Shown piece after piece: positions 44,830 to 52,062 of a stretch of 64,000 nt of DNA (its first letter is position 1; every line of letters begins with the position of its first letter). The stretch lies in NCBI RefSeq assembly GCF_000009905.1, contig NC_006177.1, positions 186,001 through 250,000 of the forward strand, given 5' to 3'. A model generated the notes under the pieces. That model was not told the origin of the DNA and searched no databases. It saw only the letters and a program-made list of their open reading frames with translations. Source of the stretch: Symbiobacterium thermophilum IAM 14863 (GTDB lineage Bacteria > Bacillota > Sulfobacillia > Symbiobacteriales > Symbiobacteriaceae). A program made the translations under genes and the position numbers.

Positions 44830-45768
44830 GTGTTCGGCTTCGATCCCTACGATTCCTACGCGCTGGTCTGCCAGCACATCGCCGACTGGGCCCGCCAGGC
44901 GCGCACGGCGATCGCGTGCCTGAAGCCGGAGGGCGGAGCGGCAGACGACCTGAGCGGCTGGCAGGAGCGGTTCGAGGCGCTGGAGCGGGAGGCGCAGGCG
45001 GCCCTGCGGGCCGACCGGTCCGCAAGCGGGCGCCCGGACGCGGCGGCTCTGATGCGGCGCGCGTATGAAGCGCTGACGGAGTTCGTACGCGCCGCCGCAG
45101 GCCGGGGGGTGCCGCCGGCGGGGGAGCTGTCCCCGCCGCGCCCGGTGCCGCCGGGCGGCCATCGGCTGCCGCCGCTGCCGTACCCGTACGACGCGCTGGA
45201 GCCGTACATCGACGCGGAGACGATGCGGCTCCATCACGACCGGCACCACCGGAGCTACGTGGAGGGGCTCAACCGGGCGGAGCGGGCCCTCGCCGAGGCG
45301 CGCGCCGCGGGCGACTGGGCCCTCGTGAAACACTGGGAACGGGAACTGGCCTTCAACGGCGCAGGCCACTACCTGCACACGCTCTTCTGGGAGAGCATGG
45401 CGCCGGGCGCCGGCGGTGAGCCCGGCGGCGAGGTGCTGGCGCAGATCCGACAGGACTTCGGGGACTTCAGGCGGTTCCGGGAGCAGTTCAGCAAGGCCGC
45501 CGAGAACGTGGAGGGAGGGGGCTGGGCCGTCTGGGTCTGGGCCCCCCGGGCGAACCGCACGGAGATCCTGACGGCGGAGAAGCACCAGAATCTGAGCCAG
45601 TGGGACGTCGTTCCCCTCCTGCCCCTCGACGTCTGGGAGCACGCCTACTACCTGAAGTATCGGAATGACCGCGCCGCGTACATCGAGCAGTGGTGGAACG
45701 TGGTCAACTGGCCGGCGGTGGAGCGGAGGCTGCGGGAGGCGCGCCGGATCGCCTGGGAGCCGACGTAG
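44830..45768 (+). CDS. Fe/Mn superoxide dismutase with N-terminal extension (SodF-like)
   Basis: The protein is 312 aa from a GTG at 44830 (GAAGGAGGGAGG upstream). Residues 1-110 are a helical extension (FGFDPYDSYALVCQHIADWARQ) of the kind seen in Bacillus SodF/YojM; the SOD domain runs from about 115 with LPPLPYPYDALEPYID, HHDRHHRSYVEGLN (metal His), NGAGHYLHTLFWESM and the C-terminal DVWEHAYYLKYRND (metal Asp/His). It detoxifies superoxide. Location directly after spoVA genes suggests a spore or late role (inference). Confidence 0.93.
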   Translation: MFGFDPYDSYALVCQHIADWARQARTAIACLKPEGGAADDLSGWQERFEALEREAQAALRADRSASGRPDAAALMRRAYEALTEFVRAAAGRGVPPAGELSPPRPVPPGGHRLPPLPYPYDALEPYIDAETMRLHHDRHHRSYVEGLNRAERALAEARAAGDWALVKHWERELAFNGAGHYLHTLFWESMAPGAGGEPGGEVLAQIRQDFGDFRRFREQFSKAAENVEGGGWAVWVWAPRANRTEILTAEKHQNLSQWDVVPLLPLDVWEHAYYLKYRNDRAAYIEQWWNVVNWPAVERRLREARRIAWEPT

Positions 45769-45843
45769 CACTGGCGCCGCGGGCAAGGGGCTCGGCGCCG
45801 CAGGCCGCCCCGGCGACTGTGGCCATGCAAGCGTGAAGTACAT

Positions 45844-45875
45844 GCAGGGCGGCGCATCAACATGCGTCGCCCTGC
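45844..45875 (+). terminator. Hairpin between sod and the convergent secreted-protein gene
   Basis: GCAGGGCGGCGCA and TGCGTCGCCCTGC (45844-45856, 45863-45875) pair over 13 bp with one G-U and a TCAACA loop. No T run follows on either strand. Confidence 0.5.
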
Positions 45876-45918
45876 CGTTGACGGCGGAGAAGCCGGTTCT
45901 ACCCGAAGCCCGGGGGCA

Positions 45919-46350
45919 CTACGGCCGGGCCTTGTGGTGGGCGCGCCGGGCCCTCTGCCATTCCTTGAGGATCCGCTTCGCCTGTTCCTTGGTGAGGCGC
46001 CCGTTCTTCACCGCCTCATCCAGCTTCTCCTTCACCTCGGCCTCCGAGGCGTGCGGGGAGAGCCCCATCCGGCGCACGGCCCGCCATTCCCGGAGCCGGG
46101 CAGCCTCCTCGTCGGTGATCTTCCCCGCCCGGTGAGCCTGGTCGATCAGCTGATCGATCTCCGCGTTCAGCTGCTCCAGCCGGCTCTGTCGCAGAGCGCG
46201 AATGTCCTTCAGCAACTGCTCCATGCCGGGCGACAGCTTGGGCGCCTGCTTCTCCGCCTCGGAGCCGGCGGCCAGGGAGGTGCCCCCCAGCAGCAGGCAG
46301 GCCCAGGCGGCCACCAGCGCTATCGCCAACCAACGTCTCAGCCCGCGCAT
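45919..46350 (-). CDS. Secreted helical protein, DUF2680-like
   Basis: The protein is 143 aa from the ATG at 46350, close after GGGAGGTG. A signal peptide (LRRWLAIALVAAWACLLLGGTSLAAG) is followed by a charged helical domain with two similar segments (AHRAGKITDEEAARLREW and VKNGRLTKEQAKRILKEWQ), a pattern of DUF2680/YckD-type secreted proteins. The function is unknown. It is the second gene of a pair with the small upstream ORF at 46579, four bases apart. Confidence 0.75.
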   Translation of the reverse strand: MRGLRRWLAIALVAAWACLLLGGTSLAAGSEAEKQAPKLSPGMEQLLKDIRALRQSRLEQLNAEIDQLIDQAHRAGKITDEEAARLREWRAVRRMGLSPHASEAEVKEKLDEAVKNGRLTKEQAKRILKEWQRARRAHHKARP

Positions 46351-46354
46351 TGCG

Positions 46355-46579
46355 TCACCTCCCTGTGTCGATGTCCGTGGGGCTTTGGGTGTCCCCCGCA
46401 TCGCCCAGGCTCTGATCGGCCGTCAGGAACTGCCCTTCGTTCCCGCCCGCCAGGTAGCCCATCGCCACCGCCCGGTGGCTCCAGGCCTCCCCTTCCCGCA
46501 GCTGCGAAAGCACCCGCTGGGTCTCGGAGCGCACGGAACCCTGCAGCGCATCCTCCGGGCGATTCCGGTTCTTTTCCAT
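46355..46579 (-). CDS. Small hydrophilic protein of unknown function
   Basis: The protein is 74 aa from the ATG at 46579, with GGGGGG upstream. It is hydrophilic with no cysteine and no membrane segment; a helical part (SETQRVLSQLREGEAWSHRAVAMGYLAGG) leads to an acidic C-terminal tail. It stops four bases before the secreted-protein gene, so the two are likely cotranscribed. No family is recognised. Confidence 0.6.
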   Translation of the reverse strand: MEKNRNRPEDALQGSVRSETQRVLSQLREGEAWSHRAVAMGYLAGGNEGQFLTADQSLGDAGDTQSPTDIDTGR

Positions 46580-46633
46580 GCTCTGCCCCCCTTTGGCATC
46601 TAGTCTGCCCCAGGGAGCGCCGTTTCCATGAAC

Positions 46634-46662
46634 TTGTCTGGGCTCACCGGTTTCTGTATAAT
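46634..46662 (+). promoter_or_regulatory. Sigma-A promoter of lysS
   Basis: TTGTCT (46634-46639), 17 bases, and a perfect TATAAT (46657-46662), 41 bases before the start. Confidence 0.75.
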
Positions 46663-46703
46663 CACCAGGGTAAGAGACCCACGGTGCGGGAAGGAGAAGT
46701 GTG

Positions 46704-48230
46704 ATGAGCAACTATCCGAACCTCTGGCCATACCAGGAAGCACAACGCATCATCGAGCGCTGGCCGGATAAACCGCGCTACATCCTGGAAACCGGGTTCG
46801 GTGCGTCCGGCCACCCGCACATGGGCACCATCGGCGAGGTGGTGCGTACCTTCTACGTGGCCAAGGCCCTCCGGGAGATGGGGCGCGAGTCGGAGATCAT
46901 TGTCTTCTCGGACGACATGGACGGGCTGCGCAAGATCCCGACCAACATCGACGCGCCCTGGCTGCAGGAGCACCTGGGCAAGCCGGTCACCCGGATTCCC
47001 GATCCCTACGGCTGCCACCAGTCCTTCGGGCACCACATGGACGCCGAACTCCTGGAGATGATGGCCAAGACGGAGATCCAGGCCACCTTCCGTTCCGCGA
47101 CCGACTGCTACGCCGACGGCACCTTCGACGAGGGCATCCGGCACATGTTCCGCCATATGCAGGGCATCATCGACCTGGTGCTGCCCACGATGCGGCCGGA
47201 GAACCGGGAAGGCTGGTTCCCGTGGCTTCCGGTCTGCGAAAACTGCGGGAAGGTGTATACCACCCGGGTGGAGTCCTATGACCCGGATGCGGTCACGGTG
47301 ACGTACTCCTGCACCGGCTCGTTCCGCGACGTGCACGGGTGCGGCTACCGGGGCACCCAGAGCGCGCTGGGCGGCCGGGGCAAGTTCTTCTGGAAGGCCG
47401 ATTGGGCCCTGCGCTGGTACGTGTTTGGCGTCAACTTCGAGATGCACGGCAAGGACCTGATCGACTCGGCCAAGCTCTCCAAGGCCATCGTCAGGCTCCT
47501 GGGCGGCGACCCGCCGAACACCATGTTCTACGAGCTCTTCCTCACGGAGGAGGGGCGGAAGATCTCCAAGTCTTCGGGGATCGGCATCTCGATGGAAAAC
47601 TGGGGCCGCTGGGGTACCCAGGATTCGCTCAACCTGCTGATGTTCCGCAACCCGCGCCAGCAGAAGCGGCTCAGCCCCGAGACGGTGATCCAGTACACCG
47701 ACGAGACGCTCACCATGAGCCCTGAAGACCCCCAGTACCCGTTCATCTACTACCACGGCGACCGGCCGGATCTTGGCGGTCTGCGCTACTCCGACATCAT
47801 CAACCTGGTCAACGCGATCTCGGAGACCGACCCCGACGTGCTGCTCGAGTACCTGGGCCGCTCCTTTGGCCACGAGCGCATCCGGGCCAACGAGCCCTTT
47901 GTGCGGGAGCTGCTGGAGAAGGCCATCCACTACTACGAGGACTTCATCCTTCCCACCCGCAGGACCCCGGAGTTGACCGAGGCCGAGTGGGCATTGGTCG
48001 AGGAGTTCGAGCAGTTGATCGAGCGTACCGACGACGCCGAGGAAATCCAGACCGGGGTGTTCGACATCGCCAGGGCCCACGGCATGCAGCCGAAGCGGTT
48101 CTTCCAGATCCTCTACGGCGTGCTGCTGGGATCGGACAGCGGCCCCCGCATCGGCGGCTTTGTCACGCTGGTGGGCAAGGATCGGATCCGCGAGCTCATC
48201 CGCACCGCGCGGGAGAAGGCGCGGAGCTGA
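46704..48230 (+). CDS. lysS: Lysyl-tRNA synthetase, class I
   Basis: The protein is 508 aa; ATG at 46704 with GGAAGGAGAAG upstream. It is the archaeal/spirochaete-type class I LysRS, with the HxGH-like motif GHPHMGTIGEVVRT (about 33-46), DDMDGLRKIPTN, a zinc-ribbon insertion (CENCGKVYTT with CTGSFRDVHGCG) and the KMSKS equivalent EEGRKISKSSG. It charges tRNA-Lys. Most Firmicutes use the unrelated class II enzyme, so this reflects lineage-specific replacement or ancestral retention; codon use does not stand out from neighbours. It is monocistronic. Confidence 0.97.
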   Translation: MSNYPNLWPYQEAQRIIERWPDKPRYILETGFGASGHPHMGTIGEVVRTFYVAKALREMGRESEIIVFSDDMDGLRKIPTNIDAPWLQEHLGKPVTRIPDPYGCHQSFGHHMDAELLEMMAKTEIQATFRSATDCYADGTFDEGIRHMFRHMQGIIDLVLPTMRPENREGWFPWLPVCENCGKVYTTRVESYDPDAVTVTYSCTGSFRDVHGCGYRGTQSALGGRGKFFWKADWALRWYVFGVNFEMHGKDLIDSAKLSKAIVRLLGGDPPNTMFYELFLTEEGRKISKSSGIGISMENWGRWGTQDSLNLLMFRNPRQQKRLSPETVIQYTDETLTMSPEDPQYPFIYYHGDRPDLGGLRYSDIINLVNAISETDPDVLLEYLGRSFGHERIRANEPFVRELLEKAIHYYEDFILPTRRTPELTEAEWALVEEFEQLIERTDDAEEIQTGVFDIARAHGMQPKRFFQILYGVLLGSDSGPRIGGFVTLVGKDRIRELIRTAREKARS

Positions 48231-48247
48231 TCGCTACGTGCACAATC

Positions 48248-48291
48248 GGGGCTGTCCGGAACGCAGAGGGTTCTGCGTCCTGGACAGCCCC
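48248..48291. terminator. Long hairpin between lysS and a convergent small gene
   Basis: GGGGCTGTCC (48248-48257) pairs with GGACAGCCCC (48282-48291), and GAACGCAGA with TCTGCGTCC inside extends it. It likely terminates both genes. Confidence 0.7.
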
Positions 48292-48311
48292 GCCGGCATC
48301 CGGGGGACCGG

Positions 48312-48575
48312 TCAGGCGATCTGGCTCATCTGGTGCAGCAGGTCCAGCGGCGGCGCCGCGGGGAACGTTTCACGGCTGTTGCCGGCGACCCTGGTCAGCG
48401 AGTACGGCTGGTGCTGGTGGGAGATGTGCTGCAGGAACGCAACCAGGTGGGCCCGGGAGCAGAACTTCAGGGCGAAGGCGTCAGCCGCAGGGTGGTTCTT
48501 CCGGCTCTCCGGGAACAGGATGTAGGCCAGGCGCTCATCCTCGAACTGCTCCAGGCAGTACTTGCACATGAACAC
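48312..48575 (-). CDS. Small cysteine-containing protein of unknown function
   Basis: The protein is 87 aa from a GTG at 48575, about 9 bases after GGAGG. The N-terminus has CKYC, with another Cys at residue 39 (KFCSRAHLVAFLQHI), so a metal-binding or zinc-knuckle role is possible. The rest is mixed, with no signal or membrane segment. A good promoter lies upstream. No family is recognised. Confidence 0.65.
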   Translation of the reverse strand: MFMCKYCLEQFEDERLAYILFPESRKNHPAADAFALKFCSRAHLVAFLQHISHQHQPYSLTRVAGNSRETFPAAPPLDLLHQMSQIA

Positions 48576-48610
48576 CCGGATTCACCTCCAGTGTAATCAC
48601 TCCAACGACA

Positions 48611-48639
48611 ATTATAGAACTCCCAATCAACCCCAACAA
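48611..48639 (-). promoter_or_regulatory. Sigma-A promoter for the small Cys protein
   Basis: On the minus strand TTGTTG (48639-48634), 17 bases and a perfect TATAAT (48616-48611). Confidence 0.7.
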
Positions 48640-48710
48640 CGGTGGGGGGCCCACCCTCTTCTTGTGCCGTTTCACGCGACTCCCACCTCGGTCTACGTGA
48701 CGGCGTCACA

Positions 48711-48829
48711 TCGGATAGGTGCCCTAGACATATCGGATACAATTGGTGACAAACGGCTTTAGAAAGTATCCGGCTGATCTTTCATATGATAAAATGTAGG
48801 CGAGTTACAATCGGATGTCCGCGAGTTAC
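48711..48829. promoter_or_regulatory. Repeated short motifs upstream of the SufR-like gene
   Basis: TCGGATA occurs at 48711 and 48733 (22 apart), its near-complement TATCCGG at 48767, and TCGGATG at 48811. Separately GCGAGTTAC repeats at 48800 and 48821, 21 bases apart. These fill the 285-base intergenic region and look like binding sites for one or two regulators, one perhaps the adjacent protein (inference). Confidence 0.4.
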
Positions 48830-48860
48830 GACTGCCGAGTGCGAACAGGAGGGGAACGAG

Positions 48861-49502
48861 TTGCCAGTGGATCTCATGCCCCGCCAGGACGAGACCTCCA
48901 CGCGCCGCGAGATCATCAACCTGCTGCGGGTTGTTGGCCCCCTCACCGTAGGCGAACTCGGAGAGCGCCTTCACATCACCCATGTCGCGGTCCGACGCCA
49001 CCTGACCTCTCTGGAGCGGGATGGGCTGGTAACCTCTGTGCAGCAGCGGTTGCCGATGGGGCGGCCTACCCGGGTCTACTCGCTCACCGAGGCGGCCGAC
49101 AACCTGTTCCCGAAGAAGTACAGCACGCTGACGGTGGAGCTGCTGGATTTCCTGCACGACACGGACCCGGCGCTGGTGGAGGCCTTTTTCCAGCGGCGGA
49201 GGGAAGAGATGGTCGCGCGCTACGGCGCCGACGTCAACGCCGACACCCTCGCCGGACGGGTGGCGCAGCTCGCCGAGATCCAGCAGGCCAACGGATACCT
49301 GGCCCAGTGCGAGCAGGACGAGGATGGCGCCCTGGTGCTGAAGGAGTTCAACTGCCCCGTGCACCTCGCCTCCCGACGGTACCCGCACGCCTGCGACCAC
49401 GAGCTGGCCTTCTTCAAGACCGTTCTGGGGACCGAGAACATCGAACGGCTGGAGTGCATCGCCCACGGCGGCCAGTGCTGCCGCTACCGGATCACGCCCT
49501 GA
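48861..49502 (+). CDS. SufR-like Fe-S winged-helix transcriptional regulator
   Basis: The protein is 213 aa from a TTG at 48861, six bases after AGGAGGGG. The N-terminal DeoR/ArsR-like winged helix is TRREIINLLRVVGPLTVGELGERLHITHVAVRRHLTSLERDGLV. The C-terminal part carries cysteines in the pattern NCPVHLASRRYPHACDHELAFF ... LECIAHGGQCCRY, like the Fe-S ligands of SufR. It could sense iron-sulfur or redox status; no suf genes are in the window. A terminator follows. Confidence 0.88.
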   Translation: MPVDLMPRQDETSTRREIINLLRVVGPLTVGELGERLHITHVAVRRHLTSLERDGLVTSVQQRLPMGRPTRVYSLTEAADNLFPKKYSTLTVELLDFLHDTDPALVEAFFQRRREEMVARYGADVNADTLAGRVAQLAEIQQANGYLAQCEQDEDGALVLKEFNCPVHLASRRYPHACDHELAFFKTVLGTENIERLECIAHGGQCCRYRITP

Positions 49503-49514
49503 CCGGGCACGGAC

Positions 49515-49548
49515 GGCGCCGACCTCTATGGCAGGTCGGCGCCTTTTT
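49515..49548 (+). terminator. Rho-independent terminator after the SufR-like gene
   Basis: GGCGCCGACCT (49515-49525) and AGGTCGGCGCC (49533-49543), loop CTATGGC, then TTTTT. Confidence 0.92.
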
Positions 49549-49679
49549 CAATGCGGCTGAGGTGAGCCTGCCGTCGTGCGCCGGGGGGCAGCCGCCGGGT
49601 ACGAGGAAGGGGAGCGGCCGGAAACGGCGAATCTGTCAGCACTGGCCGAATGTTGCGCGGCTCAGAGGCAGGTGGGGGG

Positions 49680-50537
49680 ATGAAGGCCCGGTCGCTGCTG
49701 TTCAACCTGTGGGGCGACTACATCCAGCATGTCGGAGGCGAGGCCTGGGCGTCGACCCTGGCCGCCTGGGTGCGCCCGTTCGGCGTCAGCGAGGCGGCCC
49801 TGCGGCAGGCGCTCTCGCGCATGGCTCGCCAGGGATGGCTGGAGGTGCGTAAGGTCGGAAACCGGACCTGTTATGCGCTCTCCGCGGCGGGACGCCGCCG
49901 CATTGCCGAGGCGTCGCGGCGCGTGTACGACGGCCGGGACGTGGACTGGGACGGCCGCTGGCGGGTACTGGTCTATTCGGTCCCCGAGGCCCTGCGGAAC
50001 CGGCGCAACGACCTGCGCCGGGAGCTGATCTGGACGGGCTTCGCCCACCTGTCGCCGGGTACCTGGATCTCGCCCAACCCACTCGAGGACTCGGTGCGGG
50101 AGCTGCTCCGGCGCTACGGGCTGGAGCCCTACGCCACGCTGTTCGTCGCGCCGTACGCGGAGCCCTGGTCGGCGCCCGACCTGGTGCGCCGCTGCTGGGA
50201 TCTGGAGGCGATCCAGGCGAGCTACGACCGGTTCATCGCGCGCTGGGAGCCCCGCCTGGAGGCGTCGTCGAGGCTGCACAGCGACGAGGAGCGCTTCGTC
50301 GAGCAGATCCGCCTCGTCCACGACTACCGGAAGTTCCTGTTCGTCGACCCGGGGCTGCCGCGCCGGCTCCTGCCCGATACCTGGCGGGGGCACGACGCGC
50401 GCAGGCTGTTCCAGGCGTACTATGCCAGGCTGCGGCCCGGGGCGCTCCGGTTCCTGGAGAGGCACTTTGAACCCACACAAGCCCACGATGGAGGAGGAGA
50501 GGACCGTGGCGTACGAGAACATCCTGGTCTTTCGTGA
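49680..50537 (+). CDS. PaaX-family transcriptional repressor
   Basis: The protein is 285 aa; ATG at 49680 preceded by GGTGGGGG. PaaX pattern: ARSLLFNLWGDYI at the N-terminus, a winged helix (FGVSEAALRQALSRMARQGWLEVRKVGNRTCYALS), the RWRVLVYSVPEALRNRRNDLRRELIWTGFAHLSPGTWISP core and the C-terminal RLVHDYRKFLFVDPGLP domain. PaaX represses phenylacetate catabolism until phenylacetyl-CoA binds. It heads an operon of two enoyl-CoA hydratases and a hydroxyacyl-CoA dehydrogenase, its 3' end overlapping the next start by 32 bases. Confidence 0.95.
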   Translation: MKARSLLFNLWGDYIQHVGGEAWASTLAAWVRPFGVSEAALRQALSRMARQGWLEVRKVGNRTCYALSAAGRRRIAEASRRVYDGRDVDWDGRWRVLVYSVPEALRNRRNDLRRELIWTGFAHLSPGTWISPNPLEDSVRELLRRYGLEPYATLFVAPYAEPWSAPDLVRRCWDLEAIQASYDRFIARWEPRLEASSRLHSDEERFVEQIRLVHDYRKFLFVDPGLPRRLLPDTWRGHDARRLFQAYYARLRPGALRFLERHFEPTQAHDGGGEDRGVREHPGLS

Positions 50538-51279
50538 GGGAGCTGTCGGCCGGGTGCAGCTGAACCGCCCCCAGGCGCTCAACGCCCTCAACTTCCGCCT
50601 GATGACGGAGCTGGTGGAGGCGTTCCGGGAGATGGAGCGCGATCCGGGCATCGGGTGCCTCCTGCTGCACGGCAATGAGAAGGCCTTCGCCGCCGGCGCC
50701 GACATCAAGGAGATGGCGGAGCTGGGCGCAATCGACATGTACACCCGGGACTACATCGAACTCTGGGATGAAGTCGCCCGCATCAAGAAGCCCATCGTCG
50801 CTGCCGTCAGCGGCTACTGCCTGGGCGGCGGCCTGGAGCTGGCGATGATCTGCGACATCATCGTCGCCTCGGAGACGGCGAAGTTCGGCCAGCCGGAGAT
50901 CAACATCGGCGTCCTGCCGGGCGCCGGCGGCACCCAGCGGCTCACCCGGGCGGTCGGGAAGTCGCTGGCGATGGAGATGGTCCTGACCGGCCGGATGCTC
51001 ACCGCGCAGGAGGCCCTGGCGGCCGGTCTGGTCAGTCGGGTGGTTCCGGTGGAGGTCTACCTCAGCGAGGCGCAGAAGCTGGCCGGCGAGATCGCGTCCA
51101 AGTCGCCCGTGGCCCTGCGGCTGGCCAAGGAGGCGGTGCTGCAGGCCTTCGAGGGCAGCCTGAGCAGCGGACTCGCGTACGAGCGCCGGCTGTTCGCCAT
51201 GGCTTTTGCCTCCGAGGACCAGAAGGAGGGCATGCGGGCCTTCACCGAGAAGCGGAAGCCCGAGTGGAAGGGGAGGTAA
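50506..51279 (+). CDS. Enoyl-CoA hydratase/isomerase family protein
   Basis: The protein is 257 aa from a GTG at 50506, whose ribosome site GGAGGAGGAGAGG lies within paaX. Crotonase motifs: oxyanion segments AAGADIKEMAELG and SGYCLGGGLELAMICDIIVA, then PEINIGVLPGAGGTQRLTRAVGK with the hydratase glutamates in GGGLELA and NIGVLPGAG context. It probably hydrates enoyl-CoA in beta-oxidation; it is close to PaaF/short-chain hydratases. It is part of the PaaX-led operon. Confidence 0.94.
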   Translation: MAYENILVFREGAVGRVQLNRPQALNALNFRLMTELVEAFREMERDPGIGCLLLHGNEKAFAAGADIKEMAELGAIDMYTRDYIELWDEVARIKKPIVAAVSGYCLGGGLELAMICDIIVASETAKFGQPEINIGVLPGAGGTQRLTRAVGKSLAMEMVLTGRMLTAQEALAAGLVSRVVPVEVYLSEAQKLAGEIASKSPVALRLAKEAVLQAFEGSLSSGLAYERRLFAMAFASEDQKEGMRAFTEKRKPEWKGR

Positions 51280-51283
51280 GCCC

Positions 51284-52057
51284 GTGAGCGAGACGGCGGT
51301 GCGCTGTGCCCTGGACGGCGAAGGCGTCTTCCGAATCACCCTGAACCGACCGGAGAGGCTCAACGCCTTCAACCAAGCCCAGCACGAGGGGCTGATTGCG
51401 GCCCTGCAGCAGGCGGAGCGGGATCCGGCCGTGCGGTGTGTGGTCATCACCGGCGAGGGGCGCGCGTTCTGCGCCGGCCAGGATCTGCAGTCGATCGGGG
51501 ACATGCCCATCGGCGACCTGGTGCGCCGCTATTACAACCGCTGGATCGCGCAGATCCGCAGCCTCGAGAAGCCGGTCCTGGCCGCCGTCAACGGGGTGGC
51601 CGCCGGCGCAGGCGTCAGCCTGGCCCTGGCCTGCGATCTCATCGTGATGGCCGAGAGCGCGGCGTTCATCCAAGCCTTTGCGCGCATCGGCCTGGTGCCC
51701 GACTCCGGCGCGTCCTATTTCCTGCCGCGCCTCGTGGGCTACCACAAAGCGATGGAACTGGCCCTGTTCGGCGACCGGGTCAGCGCGGCGGAGGCCCTGT
51801 CGCTGGGGCTGTGCAACCGAGTGGTGCCTGACGACCAGTTCGAGCCGGCGGTGGCCGAGTGGGCCGGGTGGCTAGCGCGGGGCCCCCGCGCCGTGGGGTG
51901 GATCAAGCGGCAGCTGAACCGCGGGCTCGAGCGCTCCCTGGACGAGGTGCTGGCGCTGGAGGCCTACCATCAGGAGATCGCTGCCGCGACCGAGGATGCC
52001 CGGGAGGGTATCCGGGCCTTCGTGGAGCGGCGGGAGCCCAGGTTCACGGGGAGGTAG
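51284..52057 (+). CDS. PaaG-like enoyl-CoA isomerase/hydratase
   Basis: The protein is 257 aa from a GTG at 51284. Crotonase fold: LNRPERLNAFNQAQHEGL, EGRAFCAGQDLQSIGDM, NGVAAGAGVSLALACDLIV, and ARIGLVPDSGASYFLPRLVG. The Asp in the VPDSG segment replaces the hydratase Glu and is typical of PaaG-type ring-oxepin or cis-trans isomerases. It probably shifts double bonds in phenylacetate or unsaturated fatty-acid degradation. It is tightly spaced with neighbours in the operon. Confidence 0.92.
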   Translation: MSETAVRCALDGEGVFRITLNRPERLNAFNQAQHEGLIAALQQAERDPAVRCVVITGEGRAFCAGQDLQSIGDMPIGDLVRRYYNRWIAQIRSLEKPVLAAVNGVAAGAGVSLALACDLIVMAESAAFIQAFARIGLVPDSGASYFLPRLVGYHKAMELALFGDRVSAAEALSLGLCNRVVPDDQFEPAVAEWAGWLARGPRAVGWIKRQLNRGLERSLDEVLALEAYHQEIAAATEDAREGIRAFVERREPRFTGR

Positions 52058-52062
52058 CAGCG

